From: Diploptera punctata
Taxonomy: Eukaryota > Arthropoda > Insecta > Blattodea > Blaberidae
DNA: 64,000 bases
Assembly (NCBI GenBank): GCA_030220185.1
Contig: JASPKZ010003434.1
Span: 186,001 to 250,000, forward strand
Direction of reading: 5' to 3'
The position numbers and the translations under genes were made by a program. Below the pieces are notes generated by a model. The model saw only the letters and a list, made by a program, of their open reading frames with translations. It was not told the origin of the DNA and made no database searches. Positions 10,355 to 20,439 of the stretch are shown here, piece by piece; position 1 is the stretch's first letter; each line of letters opens with the position of its first letter.

Positions 10355-10955
10355 GATGCACAAAGAAATTAAACATAGGCTCAATTCTGGAAATGCGTGC
10401 TATTATGCATTGCAGAGACTCTTGATGTCCCAACTCCTTTCAAAAAATGTTAAACTGAAAATATAATATAAAACTATTATTCTACCAGTTATATTATATG
10501 GGTGCGAAAAATGGACTCTTAAGGGAGGAAATGAGATTATGAGTTTTTGAGAATAAAGTTCTTAGGAACATTTTTGGACCAAAGAGAGATGAACAGACAG
10601 GTGAATGGAGAAAACTACATAACAGTGAACTACATGGTCTTTATAGGAAGCCAGATATAATAAGAACAGTTAAGTCTCGTAGACTGTGATGGGCAGGACA
10701 TGTTACGCATATGGGGAATGAAAGATGTGCATGGAAGCTTCTTGTAGGAAAGCCAGAGGGAAAACGCCCAGTTGGTAGACCAAGAATGAGGTGGTAGAAT
10801 AACATTAACTATGATTTGAGGGAAGTAGATTATACAAGAAATGACTGGAAAGCATTAGCTCAGGATAGGGATATATGGAGAGAGCTTATGTCTGCGTGGC
10901 CATGAACCTACGGGTTCGATAGTGCCAGTGAGTAAGTAAGTAAGTAAGTAAGTAA
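10355..10955 (+). mobile_element. RTE-type LINE, 3' fragment
   Basis: Starts at GATGCACAAAGAAATTAAAC and runs through KHRLNSGNACYYALQRLLMS (10369-10428) to the same GGTTCGATAGTGCCAGTGAG(TAAG)n tail. Stops and a deletion (ATGGACTCTTAAGGG) break the frame. Confidence 0.88.
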
Positions 10956-11109
10956 TCTTGAAGAATTAGAAATGGAGATTTTAAATTATCAAACAGATCT
11001 TTCCTTGAAATCTTCCTATGCAATAAAGGCAGGAATAAAAATAGCACATTGTTCAAAGTGTTGTTCTTAAAATGTGCTCATGTTTAGATCCAACATATCT
11101 TTGTGAATA

Positions 11110-11325
11110 GGGGACATGCCATTAATGTAGTTGTTTAAGACAATTTGCTACAAGCCGGAAGGTCAGAGGTTCGAGTCCCGGTGGGGTCAGGATTTTTAAA
11201 CTACCCTAAACCTTCTGGCAGCACCATGGCCCTGAGGTGGAGTCAGCGTCTAATGGAAATGGATACCACATGCTTGTTCTGGGGGTAAAGACAGTATGCA
11301 GAATAAAGTGTTATGGGATCACTTT
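11110..11325 (+). mobile_element. tRNA-derived SINE, family 2, internally deleted
   Basis: Matches 14721-15001: CTACAAGCCGGAAGGTCAG, AGTCCCGGTGGGGTCAGGA, GCTTGTTCTGG. The second half is missing and the copy jumps from the GGTAAAG block to the terminal TGGGATCA. Confidence 0.75.
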
Positions 11326-11432
11326 ACCTTTCATGTCTTTGTGAGCTTATGTTTTTGGTGTGAACATCATCAAAAACAAATACCAATTCTGCCTGACAGG
11401 CTCACACCTGGAAGATGTGTTAACAGATGTAG

Positions 11433-11520
11433 TAATAATAATAATAATAATAATGTGATGATGATGAGGATGATAACGATTATTATTATTGTTACTATTA
11501 TTATTATTATTATTATTATC
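11433..11520. repeat. compound AAT/ATG/ATT microsatellite
   Basis: (AAT)n, (GATGAT)n and (ATT)n runs. They form the 3' tail of the minus-strand LINE whose terminal sequence lies at 11521-11570. Open frames across it are low-complexity artefacts. Confidence 0.85.
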
Positions 11521-13160
11521 TGCCTTTCAAGTATTAGGCCCAGTGGCCCGTTACGGTCTCCCGCCATCTCCGAAAAGGTCGACCCACAGATCTTCTGCCT
11601 CGAGGAATGTAGTGAAGAATTTGTTTTGGTATTCTGTGACGATCCATGCGCTGAATATGGGCTAGCCAATTTTTTCTATATTCTTGGAGGTATTCAGATA
11701 TAGGTACGATGTTTAACTCTCTGGCTATTGTTGAATTTCTTTGGTGGTCTAGAAGGCTATAACCTGCAGTTCGTTGCAGAAATTTCATCTCCGTGGCTGT
11801 AATATGACGATCATCCTGAGTTCTGATGGTCCAAGCTTCACTGCCATAACAGATTATGGGTCTAGCGAGAACTTTATAGATTTTCATTCTTGTGTGTCTC
11901 TGCACTTTTGATGGTTTAAAAACTTGGTTGATAATTCTTAAAGCTTTATTATAGTTTTGTATTTTAAAGGATATATCACATTCCTCATTATAAGTTAGAT
12001 TATATCCTACGTATTTAAATGAATTAACTTGCTCTAATATTGAATTCTGAATACAAATTTTACTTCTTACTGGAATTTCCCTTGAAAGGCCATAACTTTA
12101 GATTTTGTTGTTGATATTTCCATGTTAAATCGTTGGGCTATTATATTAAGATGATGAGTGGAATATTGTAATTCATCTTCATTATTGCCGAAAAGAGCCT
12201 GATCATCTGCATATAAGAGTGTGTCTAAAATTGTGTGTCTTGAGAGAGGAATATTACCATGAACTGTCAATCTCCAGTGTCTGATGATAGCATTAATGTA
12301 TACATTAAATAGAAGTGGTGATAAAGGGCATCCTTGTCTGACTCCGCAATTTATATGTTTCCAATCTGACAATTCTGTTCCTATTTGTACTGCTATGATG
12401 TTATTTTTATACAGATTAAAAATTGTTTGGATCAGTTGATTTGGTGTTCCATCATCAGTTAAGATATCTAAAAGTTTTTGTCTGTCAACTCGATCAAATG
12501 CTTTGATAAAATCTATAAACGCTAAATGTAGTTCTTTATTGAATTCTTTGTGCTTTTCGATAAGAAGTTTTAAGGTGAAATAACCATCGGCACAGGACCT
12601 TCCCTTACGAAAACCATTTTGTTCTTCCCCTAATAAGTTTTCATAGTGTTTTTGTAATTTAGAAGCTAGAATTTTTGTAAAAACTTTATATCCACTGTTG
12701 AGAAGGCTAATGCCTCGATAATTATTACAATCTTTGAGGTTACCTTTTTTAAAAATTGGTATGATAATGGCTTTCTGCCAAGATGAAGGTAGGTCTTCTC
12801 CCAAGATTATTTTGTTTAGTAAGTGCAGAAATTTTTGTTTAAGAGTTTTGTCAGAATATTTAAACAATTCTATATGAAGTCCATCCTCACCAGGTGCTTT
12901 ATTATTTTTACAGGACTCTAAAGCTGTGTCAAGTTCTGCTTCAGTGATATATAAAAATTTGTCGTTCTGAGATATGGGTAAATCAAAATTAGTCTGGGAG
13001 ATGGACCATAAATTTTGAAAATATGTGACCCAAGTGGTTTTATCAATCACATTTAATTTTACACTCTCTTTACACTCTTGGCTAAGATTATTTAAAACTT
13101 TGTAAGTTTTTGGGTTAAGTTTGGTGAGATCTCTCTCTAGATTAGAGACGAAAGTGTCCC
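11521..13160 (-). mobile_element. non-LTR retrotransposon (LINE), 5'-truncated, RT intact over 327 codons
   Basis: The long frame 13050-12067 is a reverse transcriptase. It has PIFKKGNLKDCNNYRGISLL, then FIDFIKAFDRVDR, GVRQGCPLSPLLFN and the catalytic YADDQALFG. After a frame change, 11905-11534 holds the usual LINE C-terminal block (CYGSEAWTIRT, HIQRMDRHRIPKQIL, GRRSVGRPFRRW). The AP endonuclease is missing. The element ends GGGCCTAATACTTGAAAGGC plus an ATA tail. RT fingers and palm look intact, but the copy lacks its 5' half and cannot be autonomous. I cannot place the clade safely. Confidence 0.85.
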
Positions 13161-13161
13161 A

Positions 13162-13165
<4 letters not shown>

Positions 13166-13214
<49 letters not shown>
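13166..13214. repeat. (ATT)n microsatellite
   Basis: About 16 ATT units between the minus-strand LINE and a plus-strand LINE 3' fragment. Confidence 0.9.
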
Positions 13215-13216
<2 letters not shown>

Positions 13217-13560
13217 GTTGAAAAAAATATTAGAAAAAATAGAAGAAAAACATTTGAAATGGTATGGACACCTTATAAGAATGGAAGAAGATAGAATACC
13301 AGAAAAGATCCTTGATTGGAAAGCTAATGGAAGAAGTGGAAGAGGCAGACCTAGTGAATATTGGATTGATGGAGTGAGGAGAAGTACATGGAAGCTAGAG
13401 ATTTGAGGGAAGAAGATGCTTTAGACAGGAACTTCTGGCAACAAATCACTTTGGGTTGAAGGAAAAACACTGTATTGTGGAATATTCCTAAAAAAATTAT
13501 TATTATTATTTTTACTGTTGTAGTTATTGGTTGTAATGGTAGTTGTAATACCAAAGAAGT
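13215..13560 (+). mobile_element. LINE 3' fragment
   Basis: Frame 13218-13406 gives HLKWYGHLIRMEEDRIPEKI, then GRSGRGRPSEYWIDGVR, the standard end of a LINE ORF2. It ends in an ATT-rich tail. It belongs to a different LINE family from the minus-strand copy beside it. Confidence 0.75.
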
Positions 13561-13697
13561 AGAATTGTAATCTCACATCCACTCTCACTTAGTACAGTAT
13601 TATACTGTGTCTGAGCACAAACAAATGTTGGACAATATTGGTTTAATAATTGTAACCTACATTTTAATAAAATGTTTTTATTTTTCATTTGTTACAG

Positions 13698-13789
13698 GGA
13701 TAATGGGGTAAAAGCAATTGAAAACCTCATGACAAAACGAGGAAAATTTGACTACATTCTGCTGGAAACAACAGGTTTAGCAGATCCTG
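13698..13789 (+). CDS. ZNG1: ZNG1 internal exon with ETTGLADP motif
   Basis: Acceptor TTACAG, donor CCTG|GTATGT. It completes the split Lys codon of the previous exon and reads [19 protein letters not shown], then [11 protein letters not shown]. The hydrophobic strand plus ETTGLADP is the G3 (Walker B) region of COG0523 GTPases, where the acidic and glycine residues coordinate Mg and sense the gamma phosphate. It ends after the first base of a Gly codon finished by the exon at 14371. Confidence 0.95.
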
Positions 13790-14370
13790 GTATGTCTGTT
13801 TTACTACTAAGAGAACTGTCAACCATTGCATGCCGAAACCTACCTTGAAATTTCCCTCAGAGAAGCATTACAGTGTACCAAGGCCGTGTCCAATAAATTA
13901 TCTGCCGCTTTTAACTGCAAGACACTGAAATTGAAGCCAGAATCCGGCAGTGGCAACCCGCTGTGCGAAGCAGATGGACTTCATGCTTGAATAGAGCATA
14001 ATGGAGTGAGGAGGGGCGGGCACAGATGACAGGTGTTGAGAATTATCCATTCCACCAAGTTAGGAGTTGTATTACTTCCCTATTGTTTAAAAGAGAGATT
14101 TGGTGCTGGATTTTAGTGCCTTGCAGTTGAAAGCAGATTCACAATGCTTCTCTGGGAGAAATTTCAAGGCAGGTTTCATCAATTAAATGATTGACAGTTC
14201 CCTTGTAAATGGAATAAATTTTATTATAATGATATTTTCATAAGTGGAAATCACTTTACTATGTATCCTCAGTCAGTCATATAATTTAATAAATTCTTTA
14301 TTCCAAAGAAGAAATAAATGTGAGATTATTACAGTGTTCACTTATTAAACTTTATTTTATTTACTTTCAG
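13790..14370 (+). other. ZNG1: short ZNG1 intron, 581 bp
   Basis: GTATGT...TTTCAG. About 400 bp of it is the fold-back MITE at 13811-14215. Confidence 0.9.
13811..14215. mobile_element. fold-back MITE with long terminal inverted repeats
   Basis: The left end (AACTGTCAACCATTGCATGC, CGAAACCTACCTTGAAATTT, AGAGAAGCAT) is the imperfect complement of the right end (ATGCTTCTCTGGGAG, AAATTTCAAGGCAGGTTTC, GATTGACAGTT). The arms are about 100 bp. No coding capacity. A second copy with the same arms lies at 41272-41690, which shows that it is an interspersed family. The target duplication is unclear, so the superfamily is unassigned. Confidence 0.8.
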
Positions 14371-14430
14371 GTCCAATAGCATCTATATTTTGGCTTGATA
14401 AAGAATTGGGAAGTGATTTATTTCTCGATG
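14371..14430 (+). CDS. ZNG1: ZNG1 internal exon
   Basis: Acceptor TACTTTCAG, donor GATG|GTAGGT. Reads (G)PIASIFWLDKELGSDLFLD(G). It follows the ETTGLADP strand, as in animal CBWD proteins, where GPVASMFWVD-like sequence occupies this position. It starts two bases before the end of a Gly codon and ends one base into the next Gly codon. Confidence 0.95.
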
Positions 14431-14489
14431 GTAGGTAAATCTGTTTTCAATATCAGAGATTTTAGATAGATAATAAAGATTTTCAGTGA

Positions 14490-15060
14490 AACATTGATTA
14501 TACAACTTTTTCAGAGTGTTGAAATGAACATTGTTGGCCCTGGATGTCAGCTCTTACTCCATCTTTTGGCTGACCAAACAACTTGTAAATCAAATCTTTT
14601 TTCCTGGGATTTTGAAATTCATAATCTTGTTTTTCTTCTTCTTTATGTAGATCTTCTCCCAAAAGGTGACTTCTTTTGCATTACCCAACTGTTTTAATAA
14701 TTTTGGGTTTACATTGATTTGGGGCACGCCATAGCGTAATGGTTAAGGCACTATGCTACAAGCTGGAAGGTCAAGGGTTTGAATCCCGGTGGGGTTAGGA
14801 TTTTTAAAATGACCCAAACTTTCTGGTGCCACTATGACCCTGGGGTCGACACAGCCTCTAATGGAAATGAGTACCAGATGCTTGTTCTGGAGGGTAAAGC
14901 GGCCATCACGCAGTGCTGACATCAAGTGTCGATTGTCGAAAAAGTGGGAGCCTTAACCTCCTACTACCCCAAGGGCCTCCTGAGGCCTGTAGTGGGATCA
15001 TTTTACATTGATTTTATACTATTCTGACCAAATGTGAGCAGCCACTGCAGATTTTTCTGT
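14490..15060 (-). mobile_element. PLE 3' fragment (minus) split by a SINE
   Basis: Parallel to 15700-15870 on the minus strand (WEKIYI-type block, then the region before it), interrupted at 14721 by a family 2 SINE. It continues at 15002-15060, where it forms the left half of a degenerate inverted repeat with 15096-15150 (CTGCAGATTTTTCT against AAAAATCTGCAG). Confidence 0.72.
14721..15001 (+). mobile_element. tRNA-derived SINE, family 2, with 13-bp target duplication
   Basis: Head GGCACGCCATAGCGTAATGG and B-box GGTTTGAATCCC. The body contains GACCCTGGGGTCGACACAGC and GGGCCTCCTGAGGCCTGTAG. TTTACATTGATTT is duplicated at 14708-14720 and 15002-15014. Other copies: 11110-11325 and 56305-56555. 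Confidence 0.9.
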
Positions 15061-15253
15061 CTCGATTTTATTTATTTCATTTACTGTAAAACAATGGAGA
15101 AATAGAAAAATCTGCAGTGGTGACTCATATTTGGTCAGAAAAGCATAAAATTGATGTTAACATAAAATTATTTAAACAGTTGAATAATACATAAGATTAA
15201 AAATCATCGGAGAACATATTGTTTAAATAACTCACCTCATAGGATTCATGCTT

Positions 15254-15301
15254 CCATGATATCGCGATTTCAAACATAATCATGTTCATCGTCAGCCATA
15301 A
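15254..15301 (-). ncRNA. hammerhead ribozyme, mirror copy (PLE)
   Basis: Exact mirror of the fold at 15350-15397, on the minus strand of the left palindrome arm. Confidence 0.75.
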
Positions 15302-15349
15302 CTCCGACTGTTGAAATTCTTCGGCCGTCAAGAATTTCAACAGTCGGAG

Positions 15350-15397
15350 TTATGGCTGACGATGAACATGATTATGTTTGAAATCGCGATATCATGG
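15350..15397 (+). ncRNA. hammerhead ribozyme, good core (PLE)
   Basis: Stem I TTATGG pairs with TCATGG (G.U pairs included). The core CTGACGA is at 15356-15362. Stem II is GAACAT/ATGTTT. GAAA lies at 15380-15383. Stem III is the self-complementary ATCGCGAT, and the cleavage triplet is AUA (cut after 15391). All invariant positions of the type I hammerhead (CUGANGA, GAAA, UH) are present. Very short palindromic stem III is a feature of PLE hammerheads. Predicted from sequence only. Confidence 0.78.
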
Positions 15398-15573
15398 AAG
15401 CATGAATCCTATGAGGTGAGTTATTTAAACAATATGTTCTCCGATGATTTTTAATGATTATACCTCATAATGTTTACTTCCCAACATTAATTAAATATAA
15501 TACATAAGATTGTTTATTTTTTATTATTTCACTCACCTCATACTTCATAATTCATAGCAGACCCTGGGTTTCT

Positions 15574-16104
15574 TCACATATTTTGTGACATTCTCAATGC
15601 TGCATCACGTTCACAACTGACGTCCAACGGCCTTCTATCCTGCAGACTGACCTCCGCGCCATCTGGTGGCCGACTGAAGAATTTCCAAATCAGTCCTCTT
15701 TCTTTATAACCGGGTATTTCAAAATTCATAGTTGTATTTTCATTCTTGCATATGTAAATTTTTTCCCAAATTGTGAGTTCCTTCGGTTTTTCCAATTGTT
15801 TAAGTAATTTTGTTTTGGTTTCTATTCTATGTTTTTCTGACCAGGCATGTGCAGCTATTGCAGATTTTTCGGTTTCTCCATTTTTAACATTTCTGAGGTG
15901 TTCTTTTAATCTTGTATTTAGATTCCTTTTTGTTTTTCCTATGTATATCTTTTCACAATCTTTACAATTAATTTGATAAATTCCCGATTTTTTGCAGTCT
16001 TCAATCTTTTCATTTTTGTTGGTTTTTATTAAATTACCTAAGCTGTAAATCTGCAATAGCTGCACATGCCTGGTCAGAAAAACATAGAATAGAAACCAAA
16101 ACAA
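15574..16104 (-). CDS. PLE GIY-YIG endonuclease domain ORF (5'-truncated)
   Basis: 176 codons. The GIY-YIG nuclease occupies roughly residues 40-110: GIYQIN, a CKDC pair, YIGKTKRNLNTR, then AAHAWSEKH and the WEKIYI motif near residue 140. The first residues come from the opposite palindrome arm read in antisense, so the start codon is fortuitous. In PLEs this domain nicks target DNA. No RT is attached, so the protein would be an orphan endonuclease if expressed. Confidence 0.75.
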   Translation of the reverse strand: MFWFLFYVFLTRHVQLLQIYSLGNLIKTNKNEKIEDCKKSGIYQINCKDCEKIYIGKTKRNLNTRLKEHLRNVKNGETEKSAIAAHAWSEKHRIETKTKLLKQLEKPKELTIWEKIYICKNENTTMNFEIPGYKERGLIWKFFSRPPDGAEVSLQDRRPLDVSCERDAALRMSQNM

Positions 16105-16312
16105 AATTACTTAAACAATTGGAAAAACCGAAGGAACTCACAATTTGGGAAAAAATTTACATATGCAAGAATGAAAATACAACTATGAATTTTGAAATAC
16201 CCGGTTATAAAGAAAGAGGACTGATTTGGAAATTCTTCGGTCGGCCACCAGATGGCGCGGAGGTCAGTCTGCAGGATAGAAGGCCGTTGGACGTCAGTTG
16301 TGAACGTGACGC

Positions 16313-16358
16313 AGCATTGAGAATGTCACAAAATATGTGAAGAAACCCAGGGTCTGCT
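16313..16358 (+). ncRNA. degenerate hammerhead-like fold (PLE)
   Basis: Stem I AGCA/TGCT, core TTGAGAA (two departures from CUGANGA), stem II TCACA/TGTGA, GAAA at 16342-16345, stem III CCC/GGG, triplet GUC. The architecture is kept but core changes should abolish fast cleavage. The mirror copy lies at 15556-15601 on the minus strand. Confidence 0.5.
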
Positions 16359-16406
16359 ATGAATTATGAAGTATGAGGTGAGTGAAATAATAAAAAATAA
16401 ACAATA

Positions 16407-16740
16407 TTAAAAAACCTCATAGTGTTATTTCCTATCTACATAACTTAATACATAAGATCTCACCATATGTGGGAGAAGATCTGCATACAGAAAAACAAAA
16501 ACAAGATTATGCATTTTGAAATTCTCGGGGAAAAAGATTTTATTTACCAGTTCTTCGGTCAGCCAAAAGATTGAGTGGGAGCCAATATCCAGGGTCGACA
16601 GTCTGAAAAAGCTGACATTGGTATACAGATATATCAAAACTAGTTCAAATAGAACACAAGAAGTTATGAAATAAGATGACTCTAGATTCACCTTATTTAT
16701 TAAAAAGAACCATAATGTAACTTCCTAATGTAATTTATTA
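16407..16740 (+). mobile_element. PLE 3' fragment
   Basis: Begins with the PLE terminus AACCTCATAGTGTTATTTCC of the previous unit, then WEKICIQKNKNKIMHFEI-like C-terminal sequence in +, ending AACCATAATGTAACTTCCT. Three PLE ends thus follow one another. Confidence 0.7.
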
Positions 16741-16794
16741 ATATATAGTCCAAGTTCAATATCTATAATAATAATTGAGTTTGTATTTTTTAAA

Positions 16795-17110
16795 CGTTCT
16801 TACCTCATATGGTAGTATAGGTTCGCCACAATTTCTTGTTCACTTAACTTATCGCTGTCCAATGCGAGACTGACTGGGGTCTCACCTCCAGTCCCTCCTT
16901 TATAGGCGCTAGGAAACCTCCAGAAACAGCTTCAAGACATTTTGAAGGGTATAATCCTCTGACCAAGGATCCTTCTCGAAATGAGAGGGAGACACCATTA
17001 GAACCGTCTGGTAAGACACTCTACAGACACATTGGCCGGTTTGTGAAGGTCCTCTAACTTGCCATAGGTGACTTGCCCGTGCAATTCAAATGTTGCTATG
17101 CGACACACAA
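16795..17110. other. unclassified sequence starting with PLE-type CTTACCTCATAT
   Basis: Begins with the CTTACCTCATATGG block seen at PLE ends but continues into GC-richer sequence without similarity that I recognise. Confidence 0.35.
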
Positions 17111-17132
17111 CAATAATAATAATTATAATCCA

Positions 17133-17455
17133 TCCATAGTAATTCTGCCTGAGGGCAGGTCTTTCACTGCAATAATAGCATTTTCATGCTATGCTTGCAG
17201 CTTTACTAGGGAATTGTAGGTGTGATAGCTTCTGTTGCTTTCCACACTGGTGAAGGATGATGATGATTATGATGATGATGATAGCCATATGATTTCGGGG
17301 ACCTTTTGGGTCTTAAAGTTTTCCTGACATTTGTCTTACAGGTGAGGAAAAACCCTGATAAAAACCTCACCCAGAAAAACTGTCCCGACTGGGGATCGAA
17401 CCTGGGCCCGCTGCGTGACAAGGCAGCACATTACCTCAAGACTACAGCGGTGGAT
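17133..17455 (-). mobile_element. tRNA-derived SINE, head H1 with tail A
   Basis: Minus strand: head CCGCTGTAGTCTTGAGGTAA, B-box GGTTCGATCCCC, middle block CTCACCTGTAAGACAAATG. Tail A has the GGTGTGGAAAGCAAC and CATGAAAATGCTATTATTGC blocks and ends in ATGGATGG. Same composition as 43841-44190. Confidence 0.88.
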
Positions 17456-17639
17456 AATAGGAGCCATAAACTAGCACAGACACTATACCATTCTCAAAGT
17501 ATTGTGTACTTTGTATTTGTATAAAGTTTCTAACTGATTTAATTAATGTATAATTGCAAAACTAGTAGAAATAGCATCTCGTGATTTTCTGTATTGAAAT
17601 TGTGTATTTATAAAGTTTTAGTAAGTAAAGTAAGTCTGT

Positions 17640-17715
17640 TGCATCTTACCTCATATAGTTGTTTATTTTAAGACATATGTTTCAGAGCATGATAATATGA
17701 GGTAAGAAGAATACA
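17640..17715. repeat. PLE hairpin remnant
   Basis: CATCTTACCTCATAT and ATATGAGGTAAG face each other. Between them the minus strand has GAAACATATGTC, the GAAA plus palindromic stem III of a PLE hammerhead, but no CUGANGA core. Confidence 0.5.
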
Positions 17716-17765
17716 GACCAAACTTATTTACTAACACAGTATTGTTATTGATTTTCAAAATTTTA

Positions 17766-19320
17766 CAATTGGGGACATCACCCTAACAAGGACATATGAA
17801 TATGATGATCTGAAATAAATGAGGTTTGAAGTTTAGCACTGATTTGGTCCAAACTTGTTCAATTGAAGGAAAATGGAGTACTATGTCTAACATGATATAT
17901 ATTACTCTGTCCTACAACATTAATACAGAAATAAATTTTAACAACATAATATATTAATCTAATGGTTCGATAGTACCAGTGAGTTAGTTGGTTAGTTTTT
18001 TTTTTTTTGAGTTAGTTAATATATTAAAATCGTGGTCATTCTTTTCATTTCTGCATATGCCCGTTTTAGAGTGAACATACAAATTAGATGGAAATTTTAT
18101 TATTTTATGTAGAAATAATAATTGGAATGAGAAACATTGTTCAAACTTTTGAATGCATCCCATTTAGAACACAAAATATTAACACATTTTCCTAATTAGA
18201 AAACTCAAAAAGTTAGCTCTCTTAATGTTTTGAACTAAACATCAAATGCTACAAAAGCCACTGATAATCTAAAGTTTGAGAATGTTAAAAAAATAATAAC
18301 TGTAACTAAATAAAAAATTCTGGTTAATATTTAGCACGTGTCTGTCACTTTGTCTTCAATTTCTTCAGCTGGAGGTCCTAGTTTTATCTCTGCTATTAAA
18401 TCTTCATGTCAGTTCCTTGAGCCTTCATTCAAGAAGGGAAACAAATCCCTAATATAATTTTCTTTAGTCTTTTTTAAGCAAAACATGCTTCATCTTTGGG
18501 GGCATGACAAGATGAGTTCATTTGCTACATACTCTCTTTTCCAAAATATGAATTTGTTGAACATATTACTATAGAATTTAGAAGAAAACACCCTTCCTGA
18601 AGGCTCACAAAGGATTTGACTGTATTTCTGAATCTGAAAAGAGACTGTTTACTTATTGGTTTCTTCAGAGGTATGGAATCAGTGCTCCTGACCATTCTTT
18701 CAAAATGGAACTGTCCCATAGAACTTAATATGGATGTGTTTTTTATTTATTCTTGTTATTTTTCAACAAGATGAAATAACTTCATGAAATTCTTTATCAG
18801 TTTCCACTGTCAACATTTTTTTGGATTGTAATGCTGTATAAACCAATATTTTGGTCAAATTGTAAGTAGCTGTGGCCTTTAATTGGAAATATTTCCATCA
18901 TTTTGACATTGTGCACTTTCAAAAACAAAAGAAACAAAAAAATGTAATAAATTTTACAATTTATTCTGGCTCCTAGCACCACCTGAAAAGTTGCACATCT
19001 TTATTAAGTATGAGATGTTACAGGCTAATTTCTTCCTTTGTTGCCTTCCATAGCGTCAGAATTATAGAATTGCAGTGTTTTAACACAACTCACTTACATG
19101 TGCACAAAGCACAAACTACTGTACGAACGTCTGATCACTGCAAGACTAGCGCAATGTAGTAGGCTACACTTGTACTCTTCCTACATTTGTGCCATCTAGG
19201 CAGTTCATTTGTACACAAAATTTTAATATGTTAGACCAAAATCAGTACTTCAAGGACATGCAATCACCCTAAGAAGGGCATATACCGCCACAAGTCATTG
19301 TTAGGGTGACGTCCTCAATT
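17766..19320. mobile_element. unclassified DNA transposon with TIR GGGGACATCACCCTAAC
   Basis: The left end CAATTGGGGACATCACCCTA matches the complement of the right end GTTAGGGTGACGTCCTCAAT. The interior is 1.5 kb, AT-rich, and includes a tiny RTE 3' remnant (17963-17985, GGTTCGATAGTACCAGTGAG). No recognisable transposase; the minus-strand frames 18719-18525 and 18982-18797 are too short to assign. Confidence 0.55.
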
Positions 19321-19649
19321 AACCCTACTTCACCAAAGGTATGTTAAGATTATAGCGCATGACTAAACATACCGGTAATACAAAATACTATTACAATACA
19401 CCATGTTTTATTAAAAGTTAGCAATTCATTGGATTTTTTTTTAATTACAAGATGCTTGTCCAGATTAAACAATATCTGGTTTAATGGAATCCGAATTAAT
19501 GAGGTTTTACTGTACTTTAAACTCAAAATAAAGCTTTAAAAATATATGACATGTCATAGGAATTAGTGCCTTATTAATAAGACTCTAAAATGTATCTATC
19601 TTACTAATTTTTAGTTCAAAAAAAAATTGTAGTGAGTGTGCCCTGTCCC

Positions 19650-19990
19650 ATAGCTGACCAGTTTAAGGCACAATACCTGGTGCAGAGCTATGGGACTTGC
19701 TATGGTTTGAGTCCCCATGGGGGAAGAAATTTTCTCATGGAATTTTTGCCAGTATGGGACTGTGCCCACCCATCATCATGAGGAATTAGGGTTGCTGCAA
19801 TGAGTAGCAGCTCCAGGTTGAGAAAACCAGCTATAATGACTGGAGGACCCAACATACTGACCACAAGTCATCCCCCTAATCTGGCAGATGATTGTTCACT
19901 TATGTGATTAATGCATGTGGATGTGAAGTTGGCAGCCTGCTGGTAGGCCAAGGGTCTTCTAGGTCCATCGTACCATGGAATTTTCATAGT
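19650..19990 (+). mobile_element. tRNA-derived SINE, family 3 (diverged)
   Basis: CCCTGTCCCATAGCTGACCA head, GGTTTGAGTCCCCATGGGGG B-box region, AAGAAATTTTCTCATGG, then the GAGTAGCAGCTCCAGGTTGA body. Diverged copy of 24238-24590. Confidence 0.82.
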
Positions 19991-20439
19991 GAATACTTTT
20001 CCATTATATTAATACCTGTGCATAGACTAAAACTATTCTATAAAACATCAATATAATTTCTGATGGAGACTTTGGCTGTTTAATATGGCTCCATAGAGCA
20101 AAGAAGGAAAGAAAGTATACTAGGTGCTATGATATCAAAGTTTGCACCATAGAAAAGAAATGAGTTTTGAAAACTTTAAGTACAAGTGAAGTTACAGGTG
20201 ATTCAGAAAGTGGAAAAATGTATAAGGAAAATAGAAAGATTTTGACATTTCAGCTAATACTCTGTCAACAATTATTAAGACAATGACAATATATGTAATG
20301 GTATGGAGGAATCACATTTTGCCTGACTAAGAAAGCTTTAAAACTTCAACTTTTCCTCAATTGGAGGAAATAATGTTTAAGTGGATGAAATATGAGGGCT
20401 TGGTACTTTTCGAACATGCATAAAAATTTTCCAACAAAT

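Larger units (their letters stand above)
3643..13697 (+). other. ZNG1: ZNG1 intron, 10.1 kb
   Basis: GT-AG intron (GTAAGT...TTACAG) between two in-frame exons. Almost all of it is made of the mobile elements listed separately: RTE fragments, tRNA-like units, SINEs, PLE pieces, a hAT and LINE fragments. Confidence 0.9.
15196..15455. repeat. PLE palindrome, 126-bp arms, 8-bp spacer
   Basis: Arms 15196-15321 and 15330-15455 appear to be perfect complements around spacer CGGCCGTC. The outer parts contain the PLE 3' CTCACCTCATAGG block. Each arm carries a hammerhead-like fold, one per strand. Immediately outside the right end is TACCTCATAATGTTTACTTC, the recurrent PLE terminus. Confidence 0.92.
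15509..16405. mobile_element. PLE inverted dimer, 359-bp arms, 179-bp spacer
   Basis: Arms 15509-15867 and 16047-16405 are the same length and mirror each other from ATTGTTTATTTTTTATTATT to CAGATTT. The minus strand carries the longer copy: GIY-YIG endonuclease (GIYQINCKDCEKIYIGKTKR) through WEKIYICKNEN in one 176-codon frame (16104-15574). The + strand repeats only the C-terminal part (16119-16340). The spacer is the part of the longer copy not duplicated. The RT is absent. Confidence 0.9.

Noticed and set aside
11296..11703. Open frames of 99-135 codons around 11.3-11.7 kb as genes
   Set aside because: They are poly-Asn/Ile/Met translations of AAT/ATG microsatellites joined to LINE sequence.
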